From Victivallaceae bacterium (GTDB lineage: Bacteria; Verrucomicrobiota; Lentisphaeria; Victivallales; Victivallaceae), in NCBI GenBank assembly GCA_028717165.1, contig JAQUOK010000042.1, positions 1-11,958 of the forward strand: DNA of 11,958 bases, written 5' to 3'. Shown in pieces: positions 1 to 5,789 of the stretch (the first letter of the stretch is position 1; each line of letters starts with the position of its first letter). Position numbers and translations under genes: made by a program. A model generated the notes under the pieces. The model worked only from the letters and a program-made list of their open reading frames with translations, had not been told where the DNA came from and did not search any database.

Positions 1-1179
1 CAGGTCAATGGCCTTGTCCGGCAGGAAACGGTCCGAAATATACTTGTCGGAAAGCACCGCGGCAGCAATCAGCGCAGAATCCCTGAACTTTACGCCATGG
101 TGAATTTCATAGCGTTCCTTGAGGCCGAGCAGAATCGAAACCGTATCCTCGACATTCGGCGGATTGACGATCACCGACTGGAAACGGCGTTCAAGGGCGG
201 TGTCTTTTTCAATATACTTGCGGTATTCGTCCAAAGTCGTCGCGCCGATACAATGCAGTTCGCCGCGCGCCAGCCTCGGCTTCAGAAGATTGCCGGCATC
301 CATCGAGCCTTCGCTCGCTCCGGCTCCGACCACCGTATGAAGTTCGTCTATAAACAGAATTATCTTACCGGCGGCGGAAGTGATCTCCTTCAGGACGGCT
401 TTGAGCCTTTCCTCGAATTCGCCGCGATACTTGGCTCCGGCGATAAGCGCCCCCATATCCAGGGCGACCAAACGGCGGTCTTTCAGGCCCTCCGGCACAT
501 CGCCGCGAATTATGCGCAGGGCAAGGCCTTCGACGATCGCGGTCTTGCCGACACCGGGTTCGCCGATCAGCACCGGGTTGTTTTTCGTCCGGCGGGACAA
601 TATCTGGATAACCCGCCTTATTTCGTCATCCCTGCCGATAACCGGGTCGAGTTTATCCTGTTCCGCCATGGCAGTCAGGTCGCGCCCGTATTTTTCCAGC
701 GCTTCGAATGTGGCTTCGGGATCCTGCGAGGTGACCCGCTGGTTTCCCCTTACCGCCTTGAGCGCGGCAAGCGCCTTGTCATGATCGACTCCGGCGTTCT
801 TCAGGATTTTAGCGCACTCGCCGGAATCCAGCAGCGCGATAAAAAAATGTTCAACACTGACATAATCGTCCTTCATTTTTTCCGCTTCTTTCGCGGCTTT
901 GATCAGCAGTTCGCTGAATTCACGGGACTGGTAAACCTGCCCCGCCCCGGAACCGCTGACCGACGGAATGGCCTTCAAAGCCTGTTCCGTATCCGCTTTG
1001 ATGCGGGCGGGACTGACTTCCATTTTCCGCAGCAGCGAACCGATCAGGCCGTCTTCCTGATTCAGCAGGGCATAGAGAAAATGCACCGGTCGCAGTTCCT
1101 GCTGGCCGCGTTCGATAACTTCATTATGAGCGGCCTGTAACGCTTCGCGTGAACGATTAGTAAATTTTTCGATATTCAT
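1..1179 (-). CDS. clpB: ATP-dependent disaggregase ClpB, N-terminal part (cut by window edge)
   Basis: The first 393 residues of ClpB are present; the gene continues past the left edge. ClpB is a cytosolic AAA+ hexamer that works with DnaK to thread aggregated proteins through its pore. Visible parts are the N-terminal Clp repeat domain (about 1-145) and AAA module 1 with Walker A GEPGVGKT (K212), pore loop KYRGEFEER (Y251), Walker B IDELH (E279) and paired arginines R331/R332 in LERRFQ. These positions coincide with the E. coli ClpB numbering as I know it, so there is no indel or frameshift in this part. The ATG at 1179 is preceded by a strong GGAGG (minus strand). The gene follows two hsp20 genes on the same strand but is separated from them by an intrinsic terminator, and a sigma-54-like promoter lies about 70 nt before its predicted leader ends. 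The middle coiled-coil domain, which separates ClpB from ClpA/ClpC, is outside the window; the N-terminal sequence style nevertheless favours ClpB. Confidence 0.97.
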   Translation of the reverse strand, partial: MNIEKFTNRSREALQAAHNEVIERGQQELRPVHFLYALLNQEDGLIGSLLRKMEVSPARIKADTEQALKAIPSVSGSGAGQVYQSREFSELLIKAAKEAEKMKDDYVSVEHFFIALLDSGECAKILKNAGVDHDKALAALKAVRGNQRVTSQDPEATFEALEKYGRDLTAMAEQDKLDPVIGRDDEIRRVIQILSRRTKNNPVLIGEPGVGKTAIVEGLALRIIRGDVPEGLKDRRLVALDMGALIAGAKYRGEFEERLKAVLKEITSAAGKIILFIDELHTVVGAGASEGSMDAGNLLKPRLARGELHCIGATTLDEYRKYIEKDTALERRFQSVIVNPPNVEDTVSILLGLKERYEIHHGVKFRDSALIAAAVLSDKYISDRFLPDKAIDL

Positions 1180-1205
1180 ATATTGCCTCCATTAAATTTC
1201 AGTAT

Positions 1206-1245
1206 GCAGTAATCAACTGTCACTTTCAGGTTGACAACTGACTGC
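1206..1245 (-). promoter_or_regulatory. Stem-loop in clpB mRNA leader
   Basis: On the minus strand, GCAGT plus CAGTTGTCA (1245-1232) can pair with TGACAGTTG plus ACTGC (1222-1206). This gives 14 base pairs including two G-U wobbles, a 3-nt bulge and a 9-nt loop. The two wobbles become A/C mismatches if the plus strand is transcribed, so the structure is favoured only in the clpB transcript. If transcription starts at the predicted sigma-54 start (about 1249), the hairpin begins about 5 nt from the 5' end and ends about 26 nt before the start codon. A role in mRNA stability or regulation is inference. Confidence 0.5.
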
Positions 1246-1259
1246 TGTTTATTGAATTT

Positions 1260-1276
1260 AGCATTAAATATGCCAG
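1260..1276 (-). promoter_or_regulatory. Sigma-54 (-24/-12) like promoter of clpB
   Basis: The minus strand reads CTGGCATATTTAATGCT. Against the known consensus YTGGCACG-N4-TTGCW it keeps the invariant GG (1274-1273) and GC (1262-1261) at exact spacing. It differs at the C and G after TGGCA and at one T before GC. The predicted start is near 1249, about 70 nt ahead of the clpB ATG. A single match of this quality could be chance; the full-consensus copy before the adjacent hsp20 genes raises its credibility. I see no convincing sigma-70 promoter in 1180-1320. Confidence 0.5.
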
Positions 1277-1287
1277 TATTAAACAAT

Positions 1288-1305
1288 GCCGGTCTGACGA
1301 CCGGC
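1288..1305. repeat. Perfect inverted repeat upstream of clpB promoter
   Basis: GCCGGTC-TGAC-GACCGGC is a perfect 7-bp inverted repeat with a 4-nt spacer. It lies between the hsp20 terminator and the clpB -24/-12 element, about 12 bp upstream of the latter. It has no T-run on either side, so it is not an obvious terminator. It could be a protein-binding site. Confidence 0.45.
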
Positions 1306-1324
1306 GCTCCCGGCCTCTGTTTCT

Positions 1325-1354
1325 AAAAAAATACCCCGCGCAAACGGGGTATTT
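1325..1354 (-). terminator. Intrinsic terminator of the hsp20 pair
   Basis: A perfect 10-bp stem (AAATACCCCG / CGGGGTATTT) with a 6-nt loop is followed on the minus strand by seven T residues (1331-1325). It begins 21 nt after the stop of the second hsp20 gene and separates that unit from clpB. Confidence 0.9.
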
Positions 1355-1375
1355 ACTGAAATCAAAACAAGGTTT

Positions 1376-1705
1376 TCACGCTTCGATCTTGACTTTATGG
1401 ACCTTGGCATGTTCATGCTTCGGCAGAGTCAGTTCCAAAACTCCGTTCTCAAGTTTCGCCTTGATATTCTCGACGTCCATCTGATCGGATATCTGGAAAC
1501 TGCGTTTGTAACGTATGGTTTTGTCGCAGCGTTTCATGCCGGTATCCGCGGACAGTTCGAGTTCTCCGGACTCGACATTGACGGACAAACTGTCGGCCGC
1601 AGCCCCCGGTACATCCAGGATAAGCCTGATACCCCCATGGTCTTCAATGACATCCGCGGGCGGCGCGAAATCCATATATTCTGAAACTTTTTGCGGTACA
1701 GCCAT
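1376..1705 (-). CDS. Small heat-shock protein, Hsp20/alpha-crystallin family (short form)
   Basis: This is a 109-residue small heat-shock protein that is almost all alpha-crystallin domain (about residues 15-98). These cytosolic proteins bind unfolding clients without ATP and hand them to DnaK/ClpB. Visible marks are DVPG (31-34), the family motif ENGVLELTLPK (86-96) and a C-terminal V-K-I (105-107) that fits the I/V-x-I/V anchor used in oligomer assembly. The N-terminal arm is very short compared with its neighbour, so it may form smaller oligomers or co-assemble with that neighbour; this is inference. The ATG at 1705 has a strong GGAGGTG six bases ahead, and the gap to the upstream hsp20 gene is 13 nt, so the two are almost surely cotranscribed. 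The intrinsic terminator at 1325-1354 follows. Confidence 0.95.
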   Translation of the reverse strand: MAVPQKVSEYMDFAPPADVIEDHGGIRLILDVPGAAADSLSVNVESGELELSADTGMKRCDKTIRYKRSFQISDQMDVENIKAKLENGVLELTLPKHEHAKVHKVKIEA

Positions 1706-1718
1706 AATTTCACCTCCG

Positions 1719-2165
1719 TTATTTGTTTATTAAAATTTTCTGCGCTTTTTCCGCTTCCATTTTCGGCATGGTGATAGTCAGTACGCCGTCGGCAAGTTTT
1801 GCTTTAACCTTGGGGCTTTTGACCTTAGCAGGGAGCTTGATAGACTCCTCAACCTTGCCGAAAGTGCGTTCCTGGTGCAGGAGCCTTTCGCCTTTGCCGA
1901 GCTTGGGCTGAGTACGCTCCGCACGCACCATCAGAAAATTGCTTACCACTTCAATTTCAATATTGTCCGCACTGTACCCGGGCAAAGCCATCTGAACGAC
2001 GATATCTTTATCGCCTTCATTGAGGTTAATCTTCGGGTAGCTCGCTCTGAAGCGGTTGAAACCTTCACTGAGCTCGTCAAAGAGACTTATGAACTCTTTG
2101 TGGAGGTCGTTTACCGTTCGCCAGGGATGAAACAATCCCCAATTGTCGTTTCGTCTTGCTAACAT
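1719..2165 (-). CDS. Small heat-shock protein, Hsp20/alpha-crystallin family (long form)
   Basis: This is a 148-residue small heat-shock protein and the first gene of the hsp20 pair. It has an N-terminal arm rich in W, F and L (1-42, with W9, F12, W15), an alpha-crystallin domain (about 43-135) with ALPGY (60-64) and ADGVLTITMPK (125-135), and a C-terminal I-L-I (144-146) matching the I-x-I oligomer anchor. It lacks catalytic residues, as expected for an ATP-independent holdase in the cytosol. The ATG at 2165 has GGAG seven bases upstream. Its leader carries a small GC hairpin, and both a sigma-54 and a sigma-70 promoter lie upstream. Divergence from the downstream Hsp20 in length and sequence argues for different partners or an old duplication rather than a recent one. 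Confidence 0.96.
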   Translation of the reverse strand: MLARRNDNWGLFHPWRTVNDLHKEFISLFDELSEGFNRFRASYPKINLNEGDKDIVVQMALPGYSADNIEIEVVSNFLMVRAERTQPKLGKGERLLHQERTFGKVEESIKLPAKVKSPKVKAKLADGVLTITMPKMEAEKAQKILINK

Positions 2166-2184
2166 ATCAATACTCCTTTTTTTT

Positions 2185-2198
2185 GGGGCAATCGCCCC
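2185..2198 (-). promoter_or_regulatory. GC hairpin in hsp20 leader next to the ribosome binding site
   Basis: The minus strand has GGGGC-GATT-GCCCC directly followed by eight A residues and the GGAG ribosome site of the long hsp20 gene. It is a stable 5-bp stem with a tetraloop. I found no complementary stretch that would mask the GGAG, so it does not look like a classic RNA thermometer; a stabilising or spacing role is possible. Confidence 0.4.
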
Positions 2199-2240
2199 GG
2201 TTAATTTTTTTATGTCCTGATTGTTTGCAATTATGAAACA

Positions 2241-2257
2241 AGCAACAAGCGTGCCAG
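2241..2257 (-). promoter_or_regulatory. Sigma-54 (-24/-12) promoter of the hsp20 pair
   Basis: The minus strand reads CTGGCACGCTTGTTGCT, a full match to the sigma-54 consensus YTGGCACG-N4-TTGCW with GG at 2255-2254 and GC at 2243-2242. It is intergenic, correctly oriented, and predicts a start near 2230, leaving a leader of about 65 nt. Sigma-54 promoters need an enhancer-binding ATPase; no such gene is in the window. Confidence 0.8.
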
Positions 2258-2303
2258 ATTACTGTAAGGGTATTTTTTCCAATCCTCTTCCCTTAAGTAG
2301 AAT

Positions 2304-2332
2304 ATTATAGACGAAAAGCGCAATTTATTCAA
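2304..2332 (-). promoter_or_regulatory. Sigma-70 type promoter of the hsp20 pair
   Basis: The minus strand has TTGAAT (2332-2327), a 17-bp spacer and a perfect TATAAT (2309-2304). The predicted start is near 2297, giving a leader of about 130 nt that passes through the sigma-54 element. Two promoters of different sigma class would therefore serve the same genes. A 6-bp inverted repeat (TAAGGG 2265-2270 / CCCTTA 2290-2295) lies just downstream of this start. Confidence 0.65.
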
Positions 2333-2349
2333 CTTCAAAGGTGCTTTTT

Positions 2350-2371
2350 AAATGCATTTTTCGGATATCCG
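2350..2371. promoter_or_regulatory. Two adjacent palindromes upstream of the hsp20 promoters
   Basis: AAATGCATTT (2350-2359) and CGGATATCCG (2362-2371) are each perfect 10-bp palindromes separated by two bases. They lie about 120-140 bp upstream of the predicted sigma-54 start, a usual distance for enhancer-binding-protein sites. They also lie just upstream of the sigma-70 -35. Their binding protein is unknown. Confidence 0.35.
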
Positions 2372-2427
2372 GGTCAAATTGTCGCATTTTCCCTCTGTCA
2401 CAGCCGGGCCATTTTGGCATAATGAAT

Positions 2428-2455
2428 TTGAAATTCAAACTATATGTTTTATACT
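2428..2455 (+). promoter_or_regulatory. Sigma-70-like promoter facing the zinc-ribbon/thiE/dinG operon
   Basis: TTGAAA (2428-2433), a 16-bp spacer and TATACT (2450-2455) form a reasonable promoter. Overlapping dyads cover the -35: TTTGAA-A-TTCAAA (2427-2439) and GAATTT-G-AAATTC (2424-2436), which could be an operator. The predicted leader of about 143 nt would include the repeat element at 2484-2577. Confidence 0.45.
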
Positions 2456-2483
2456 ATAATAACATTATTTTCAACAAAATCAG

Positions 2484-2577
2484 TGTAGCTCAAGCGTCCC
2501 GCTTGAACATAACACAACCGAGACGGGAATGTTGGCTTTCGCTGCGCTCAGCCTCAGCCTACGCAAAGTGTGCTACA
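2484..2577. repeat. Repeat-like palindromic element (possible MITE/REP type)
   Basis: The ends are imperfect inverted repeats, TGTAGCTCA (2484-2492) and TGTAGCACA read on the minus strand (2577-2569), matching at 8 of 9 bases. Inside is a perfect stem-loop, TCAAGCG-TCC-CGCTTGA (2490-2506). The inner part (2540-2565) contains a short tandem CAGCCT and is much more GC-rich than the AT-rich bases on either side (2430-2480). No coding potential is seen. One copy cannot prove a dispersed repeat; the shape and context suggest it. Confidence 0.4.
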
Positions 2578-2605
2578 TTTGAATTCATGCTAACGGAGCC
2601 GAAAA

Positions 2606-3025
2606 ATGAAACGGGGCGATAAAGTAGACTGTCCGGCGTGCCGCAACCAGACTATCGTTAAGGAAAAAGTGGAAATGGACGGCTGGACGGTAGGAGAAAA
2701 GATATTTGTCTGCGCTCTCTGCGGCGCGAAAATCGGGGATATGAACGACGCCGAGTCAAAAGAAGATTCCGACAAAAAGGCAGTCAGCGGCCTGGCGGCG
2801 CTTTTCGATTCGGAACTGGAAAAAAAGCCGGTAATGACTGAAAATGAAGGCGACCGGCATTTCTGCAAATACTGCGAACATTATATTCCTCACGCCTTCG
2901 TTGAACGCTGCGACCTGCACCGGCGCGAAATTACGGCAATGCAAAGCTGTCCGGACTTTAAACAGAAAAAAACCACCGAAAATAAGGATAACTATCCCAG
3001 TGACCATAAAAAGCCCCTTTTCTGA
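2606..3025 (+). CDS. Cysteine-rich zinc-ribbon-like protein, function unknown
   Basis: This is a 139-residue soluble protein that I cannot name. It has two metal-site-like parts. The first is CPAC (C9, C12) with CALC (C36, C39), the spacing of a zinc ribbon. The second is C87-x2-C90 with C102 and C115, plus H92 and H105, which resembles small four-cysteine metal or iron-sulfur modules seen in several bacterial proteins. A charged, probably flexible linker (about 45-84, rich in D, E and K) joins them. No signal peptide or membrane segment is seen. The ATG at 2606 has a weak CGGAG upstream. Its last 26 bases overlap thiE, so translation of the two is probably coupled. A role as a regulator, a metal sensor or an adaptor would be speculation. 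The C-terminal 20 residues are polar and look unstructured. Confidence 0.8.
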   Translation: MKRGDKVDCPACRNQTIVKEKVEMDGWTVGEKIFVCALCGAKIGDMNDAESKEDSDKKAVSGLAALFDSELEKKPVMTENEGDRHFCKYCEHYIPHAFVERCDLHRREITAMQSCPDFKQKKTTENKDNYPSDHKKPLF

Positions 3026-3668
3026 CAAAGCGGAACGCCTCGCCGCTTTCCGTGCTATCGATCTTTATCCGGTAATATCTTCTGAATTCACCAATGACCG
3101 CCCGGTTCTTGAAATTTTGCGGGCCGCGGCGCACGGCGGCGCAAAAATCGTTCAGCTCAGGGAAAAAAACAAGACGAAAGCGGAAATTTACGAACTCGCC
3201 CTCAAGTACCGGGAAATAACCGCCGAACACAAAATGCTGCTGATCATAAACGATCATGCGGATATCGCACTGGCCTGCGGGGCGGACGGAGTGCATCTGG
3301 GGCAGGACGACCTGCCGCTTGCCGCCGCCCGGGAAATCTGCGGTGACTTATTGCTGGGGTCTTCGACACATAACCCGGAAGAAGCGGAAAAAGCCGTACT
3401 GGAAGGCGCCGACTATATAAACATCGGGCCGATCTATCCCACCGGCACCAAAGCAGTTTCCTGCGGGACGGTCGGTACCGCCATGCTGAAAAAAATAACG
3501 TCCGGCTTAGGCATTCCCTTTACCGTCATGGGCGGCATAAAGGCGAAACACATTCCGGAACTGTTTACCGCCGGCGCAACCCGGATAGCAATGGTAACCG
3601 AAATAACCCAAGCCGATGACGTTTGCGCTAAAGTAAAAGAATTGCGTTCACTATGGAAAACCCCTTAA
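3000..3668 (+). CDS. thiE: Thiamine phosphate synthase ThiE
   Basis: ThiE joins the pyrimidine pyrophosphate (HMP-PP) and thiazole phosphate (THZ-P) to make thiamine monophosphate in the cytosol. It is a TIM barrel of about 210-220 residues; this one is 222. Visible family motifs are QLREK (52-56), ND (84-85), HLGQDDLP (99-106), GSSTH (120-124), GPIYPTGTK (143-151) and MGGI (177-180), so it should be active. The frame is open upstream to an ATG at 2844, but that start would add about 50 unrelated residues inside the preceding gene. I chose GTG 3000, which has AAGGA 11 bases ahead, gives normal length, and overlaps the zinc-ribbon gene by 26 nt. No other thi genes and no TPP riboswitch are seen in the window, so the gene stands apart from a thiamine cluster. 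The dinG gene follows after 18 nt. Confidence 0.93.
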   Translation: MTIKSPFSDKAERLAAFRAIDLYPVISSEFTNDRPVLEILRAAAHGGAKIVQLREKNKTKAEIYELALKYREITAEHKMLLIINDHADIALACGADGVHLGQDDLPLAAAREICGDLLLGSSTHNPEEAEKAVLEGADYINIGPIYPTGTKAVSCGTVGTAMLKKITSGLGIPFTVMGGIKAKHIPELFTAGATRIAMVTEITQADDVCAKVKELRSLWKTP

Positions 3669-3686
3669 CCCTTAACACTATTTTTA

Positions 3687-5780
3687 ATGATAAAGCCTAT
3701 TTCAAATATTAATGATGCTATTGAGAACAGCCTGGAACCGGATTTCGAAGCGGCGCCTTTCACTGATGCTGATGAGGAGTTCGAGCAGGAAGCCGAAACG
3801 GAAAAACTGCACGGTCTGGAAATAATCAGTTCAACCGCAAAATTCTTTGAAGCCGACGGCCCCTTAAAAAGCTCGGAACGCTTTGGAGGACGGCCGTACG
3901 AACACCGCCCGCAACAGGCCGACATGGCGGTGAAAATCGCGGAAACTTTGACCGGCAGGCATAATCTCTGCGTGGAAGCGCCAACCGGCGTCGGCAAAAG
4001 TTTTGCTTATCTGATCCCGCTTATTTATTATTCAAAGATAAGTCCGAAACCTTCCATCGTATCTACCGAAACCATCAACTTGCAGGAACAGCTCGTTCGC
4101 AAGGATATTCCCCTGCTCCAGAAAATAACCGGAATCGAATTCAAAGCGTCCCTGGCCAAAGGCCGCAATAATTATTTATGCCGGCGGCGGCTGGCGCTGG
4201 CGACCGGAGACCGCCGGGACGAATATTTGCCCTTAGCTTCGCTGTCCCTGGAAATGGAACGCATCAATAAATGGGCTGAAAACAGCAGTGACGGCGACCG
4301 GGATTCCATCGACTTCAGGATAGATCAGGTTTCCTGGAGCTATGTCTGCTGCGAAGCCGGAAACTGCCTGGGACCGAAATGCGGCTCGTTCCGCAACTGC
4401 TACTACTGGCGGGCGCGCCGGGAATGGGAAGACGCGGACATCGTCGTCGCCAATCACGCCATGTTCTTTACCGACCTGAAAATAAAATTCATCGAAGGCC
4501 AGGAACAGAACCTGCTGCCGGAATATTCCGCGGTCGTGATCGACGAAGCCCATACTCTGGAAAACAACGCCGCCGAATACCTCGGACTGCGCATCAACAG
4601 CAACGGCGTGATAAGCTTCCTGAACCGCCTGTTCAATCCCGATAATGCCAAGGGCCTGCTCATGCGCGGCGGCGCAGAGGCATTGCAATTGCGGGAAACC
4701 GTCGCCAATCTGAAAGACGACGTTATGCGTTTTTTCAGTCAGTTTGAACAATACCTGCTCGAACGCAACGATACGATATTCCGGCTGCGCCAGCCGGGGC
4801 TTTTTCCCAATCCCTTAAGCGGAAAACTGGCGGCGCTGCAGGACACGCTTCAGGATTATATAAAAATCAAGGAAGATAAGGATTACCGCACCGAACTCGA
4901 AGCGCAGGGTCAGAAATGCGACGCTTACGCCGCCGGAATCGCCGATTTTATAAATATGTCGTTTGCCGACAGCGTCTACTGGCTGGAAGACGGCCGTTCC
5001 GGAATCACCATTCAGGCGGCCCCTCTGAACATAAGCGAACTGCTTCAGGAAACCCTGTTCAAAAAAAGCTTTCCCGTCATCCTGACCAGCGCCACGCTGA
5101 CCGTAAATAAGAAATTCGATTATTATCGGGAACGGGTCGGTTTCATGGACGGCCAGGAACTCCGGCTGGACAGTCCTTTCGATCCGAAACAGGTACGGGT
5201 ATACCTGCCGCGCGAAATGCCGGATCCGGCCCACAAGGATTATGCCGCCGCCCTCGTTGAGCAGATCCCCCGTTTCATTTCGATTACCCAGGGTAAGGCT
5301 TTTGTCCTCTTCACCAGCTATCAGATGCTGCGCTACTGCGCCGACAATCTGCGCGATTTTTTCGAGACAAACGAAATAACTCTCCTGATCCAGGGCGAAT
5401 CGCTTAACCGTTCCGCCATGCTGAAGGAATTTAAAAGGGACATTCATTCGGTTATTTTCGGAACCGACAGCTTCTGGACCGGGGTAGACGTTCCCGGCGA
5501 AGCCTTGAGCCACGTAATCGTCACCAAATTGCCGTTCGCGGTACCGACGCATCCGCTGATCGAAGCCCGCGGAGAAAGGCTGGAAGCGGCAAACCGGAAC
5601 TCGTTCATGCACTACTCCCTGCCCGAAGCCGTGCTTAAATTCCGCCAGGGCGTCGGACGTTTAATACGAAGCCGGACGGATACCGGCATTATAACGATCC
5701 TGGACAAACGGGTAAGTTCAAAACGGTACGGCAGGTACTTTATCGATTCCCTGCCGGCTTACCCGGTGAAATACTTTTGA
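3687..5780 (+). CDS. dinG: DinG-family ATP-dependent iron-sulfur DNA helicase
   Basis: This is a 697-residue superfamily 2 helicase of the XPD/DinG group, which unwinds 5'-tailed, forked or structured DNA during repair and replication. Motifs in order: RPQQ (74-77), Walker A EAPTGVGKS (K104), iron-sulfur cysteines C165, C227, C232 and C238 (the spacing 5 and 6 of the last three is as in E. coli DinG), DEAH (286-289), motif V region GTDSFWTGVDVPG (592-604) and motif VI QGVGRLIR (654-661). There is no N-terminal exonuclease domain. An unusual acidic extension (about residues 10-45, many E and D) precedes the helicase core. The ATG at 3687 lacks a clear ribosome site; the tandem CCCTTAA just before it (3662-3675) is odd. 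A later start would lose the extension, but none is well supported. It sits 18 nt after thiE and 9 nt before the next gene. It could equally be called YoaA-like. Confidence 0.92.
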   Translation: MIKPISNINDAIENSLEPDFEAAPFTDADEEFEQEAETEKLHGLEIISSTAKFFEADGPLKSSERFGGRPYEHRPQQADMAVKIAETLTGRHNLCVEAPTGVGKSFAYLIPLIYYSKISPKPSIVSTETINLQEQLVRKDIPLLQKITGIEFKASLAKGRNNYLCRRRLALATGDRRDEYLPLASLSLEMERINKWAENSSDGDRDSIDFRIDQVSWSYVCCEAGNCLGPKCGSFRNCYYWRARREWEDADIVVANHAMFFTDLKIKFIEGQEQNLLPEYSAVVIDEAHTLENNAAEYLGLRINSNGVISFLNRLFNPDNAKGLLMRGGAEALQLRETVANLKDDVMRFFSQFEQYLLERNDTIFRLRQPGLFPNPLSGKLAALQDTLQDYIKIKEDKDYRTELEAQGQKCDAYAAGIADFINMSFADSVYWLEDGRSGITIQAAPLNISELLQETLFKKSFPVILTSATLTVNKKFDYYRERVGFMDGQELRLDSPFDPKQVRVYLPREMPDPAHKDYAAALVEQIPRFISITQGKAFVLFTSYQMLRYCADNLRDFFETNEITLLIQGESLNRSAMLKEFKRDIHSVIFGTDSFWTGVDVPGEALSHVIVTKLPFAVPTHPLIEARGERLEAANRNSFMHYSLPEAVLKFRQGVGRLIRSRTDTGIITILDKRVSSKRYGRYFIDSLPAYPVKYF

Positions 5781-5789
5781 AAATGAAGA

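Noticed and set aside
97..1140. 347-residue open frame on the plus strand
   Set aside because: It lies fully antisense to clpB, whose catalytic motifs are intact in the other strand; the frame is a codon-bias shadow.
2185..2212. Plus-strand terminator (GC hairpin followed by a T-run)
   Set aside because: There is no plus-strand gene upstream to terminate, and the T-run is about eight bases away from the stem; it fits better as a leader hairpin of hsp20.
1180..2400. CIRCE/HrcA operator for the chaperone genes
   Set aside because: No TTAGCACTC-N9-GAGTGCTAA-like repeat is found in either intergenic region.
2538..2556. Third sigma-54-like site (TTGGC...GCT) on the plus strand
   Set aside because: Only TGGC and a spaced GC match; the rest of the consensus is absent and it lies inside the repeat-like element.
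2844..2999. Upstream ATG start for thiE giving a 274-residue protein
   Set aside because: The added residues lie inside the zinc-ribbon gene in another frame and do not look like ThiE; GTG 3000 gives the normal length.
2400..2999. TPP riboswitch ahead of thiE
   Set aside because: No THI-box-like conserved core is seen in the leader or in the preceding gene.
4815..5612. 265-residue open frame on the minus strand
   Set aside because: It is antisense to the dinG helicase core and has no recognisable motif or ribosome site.
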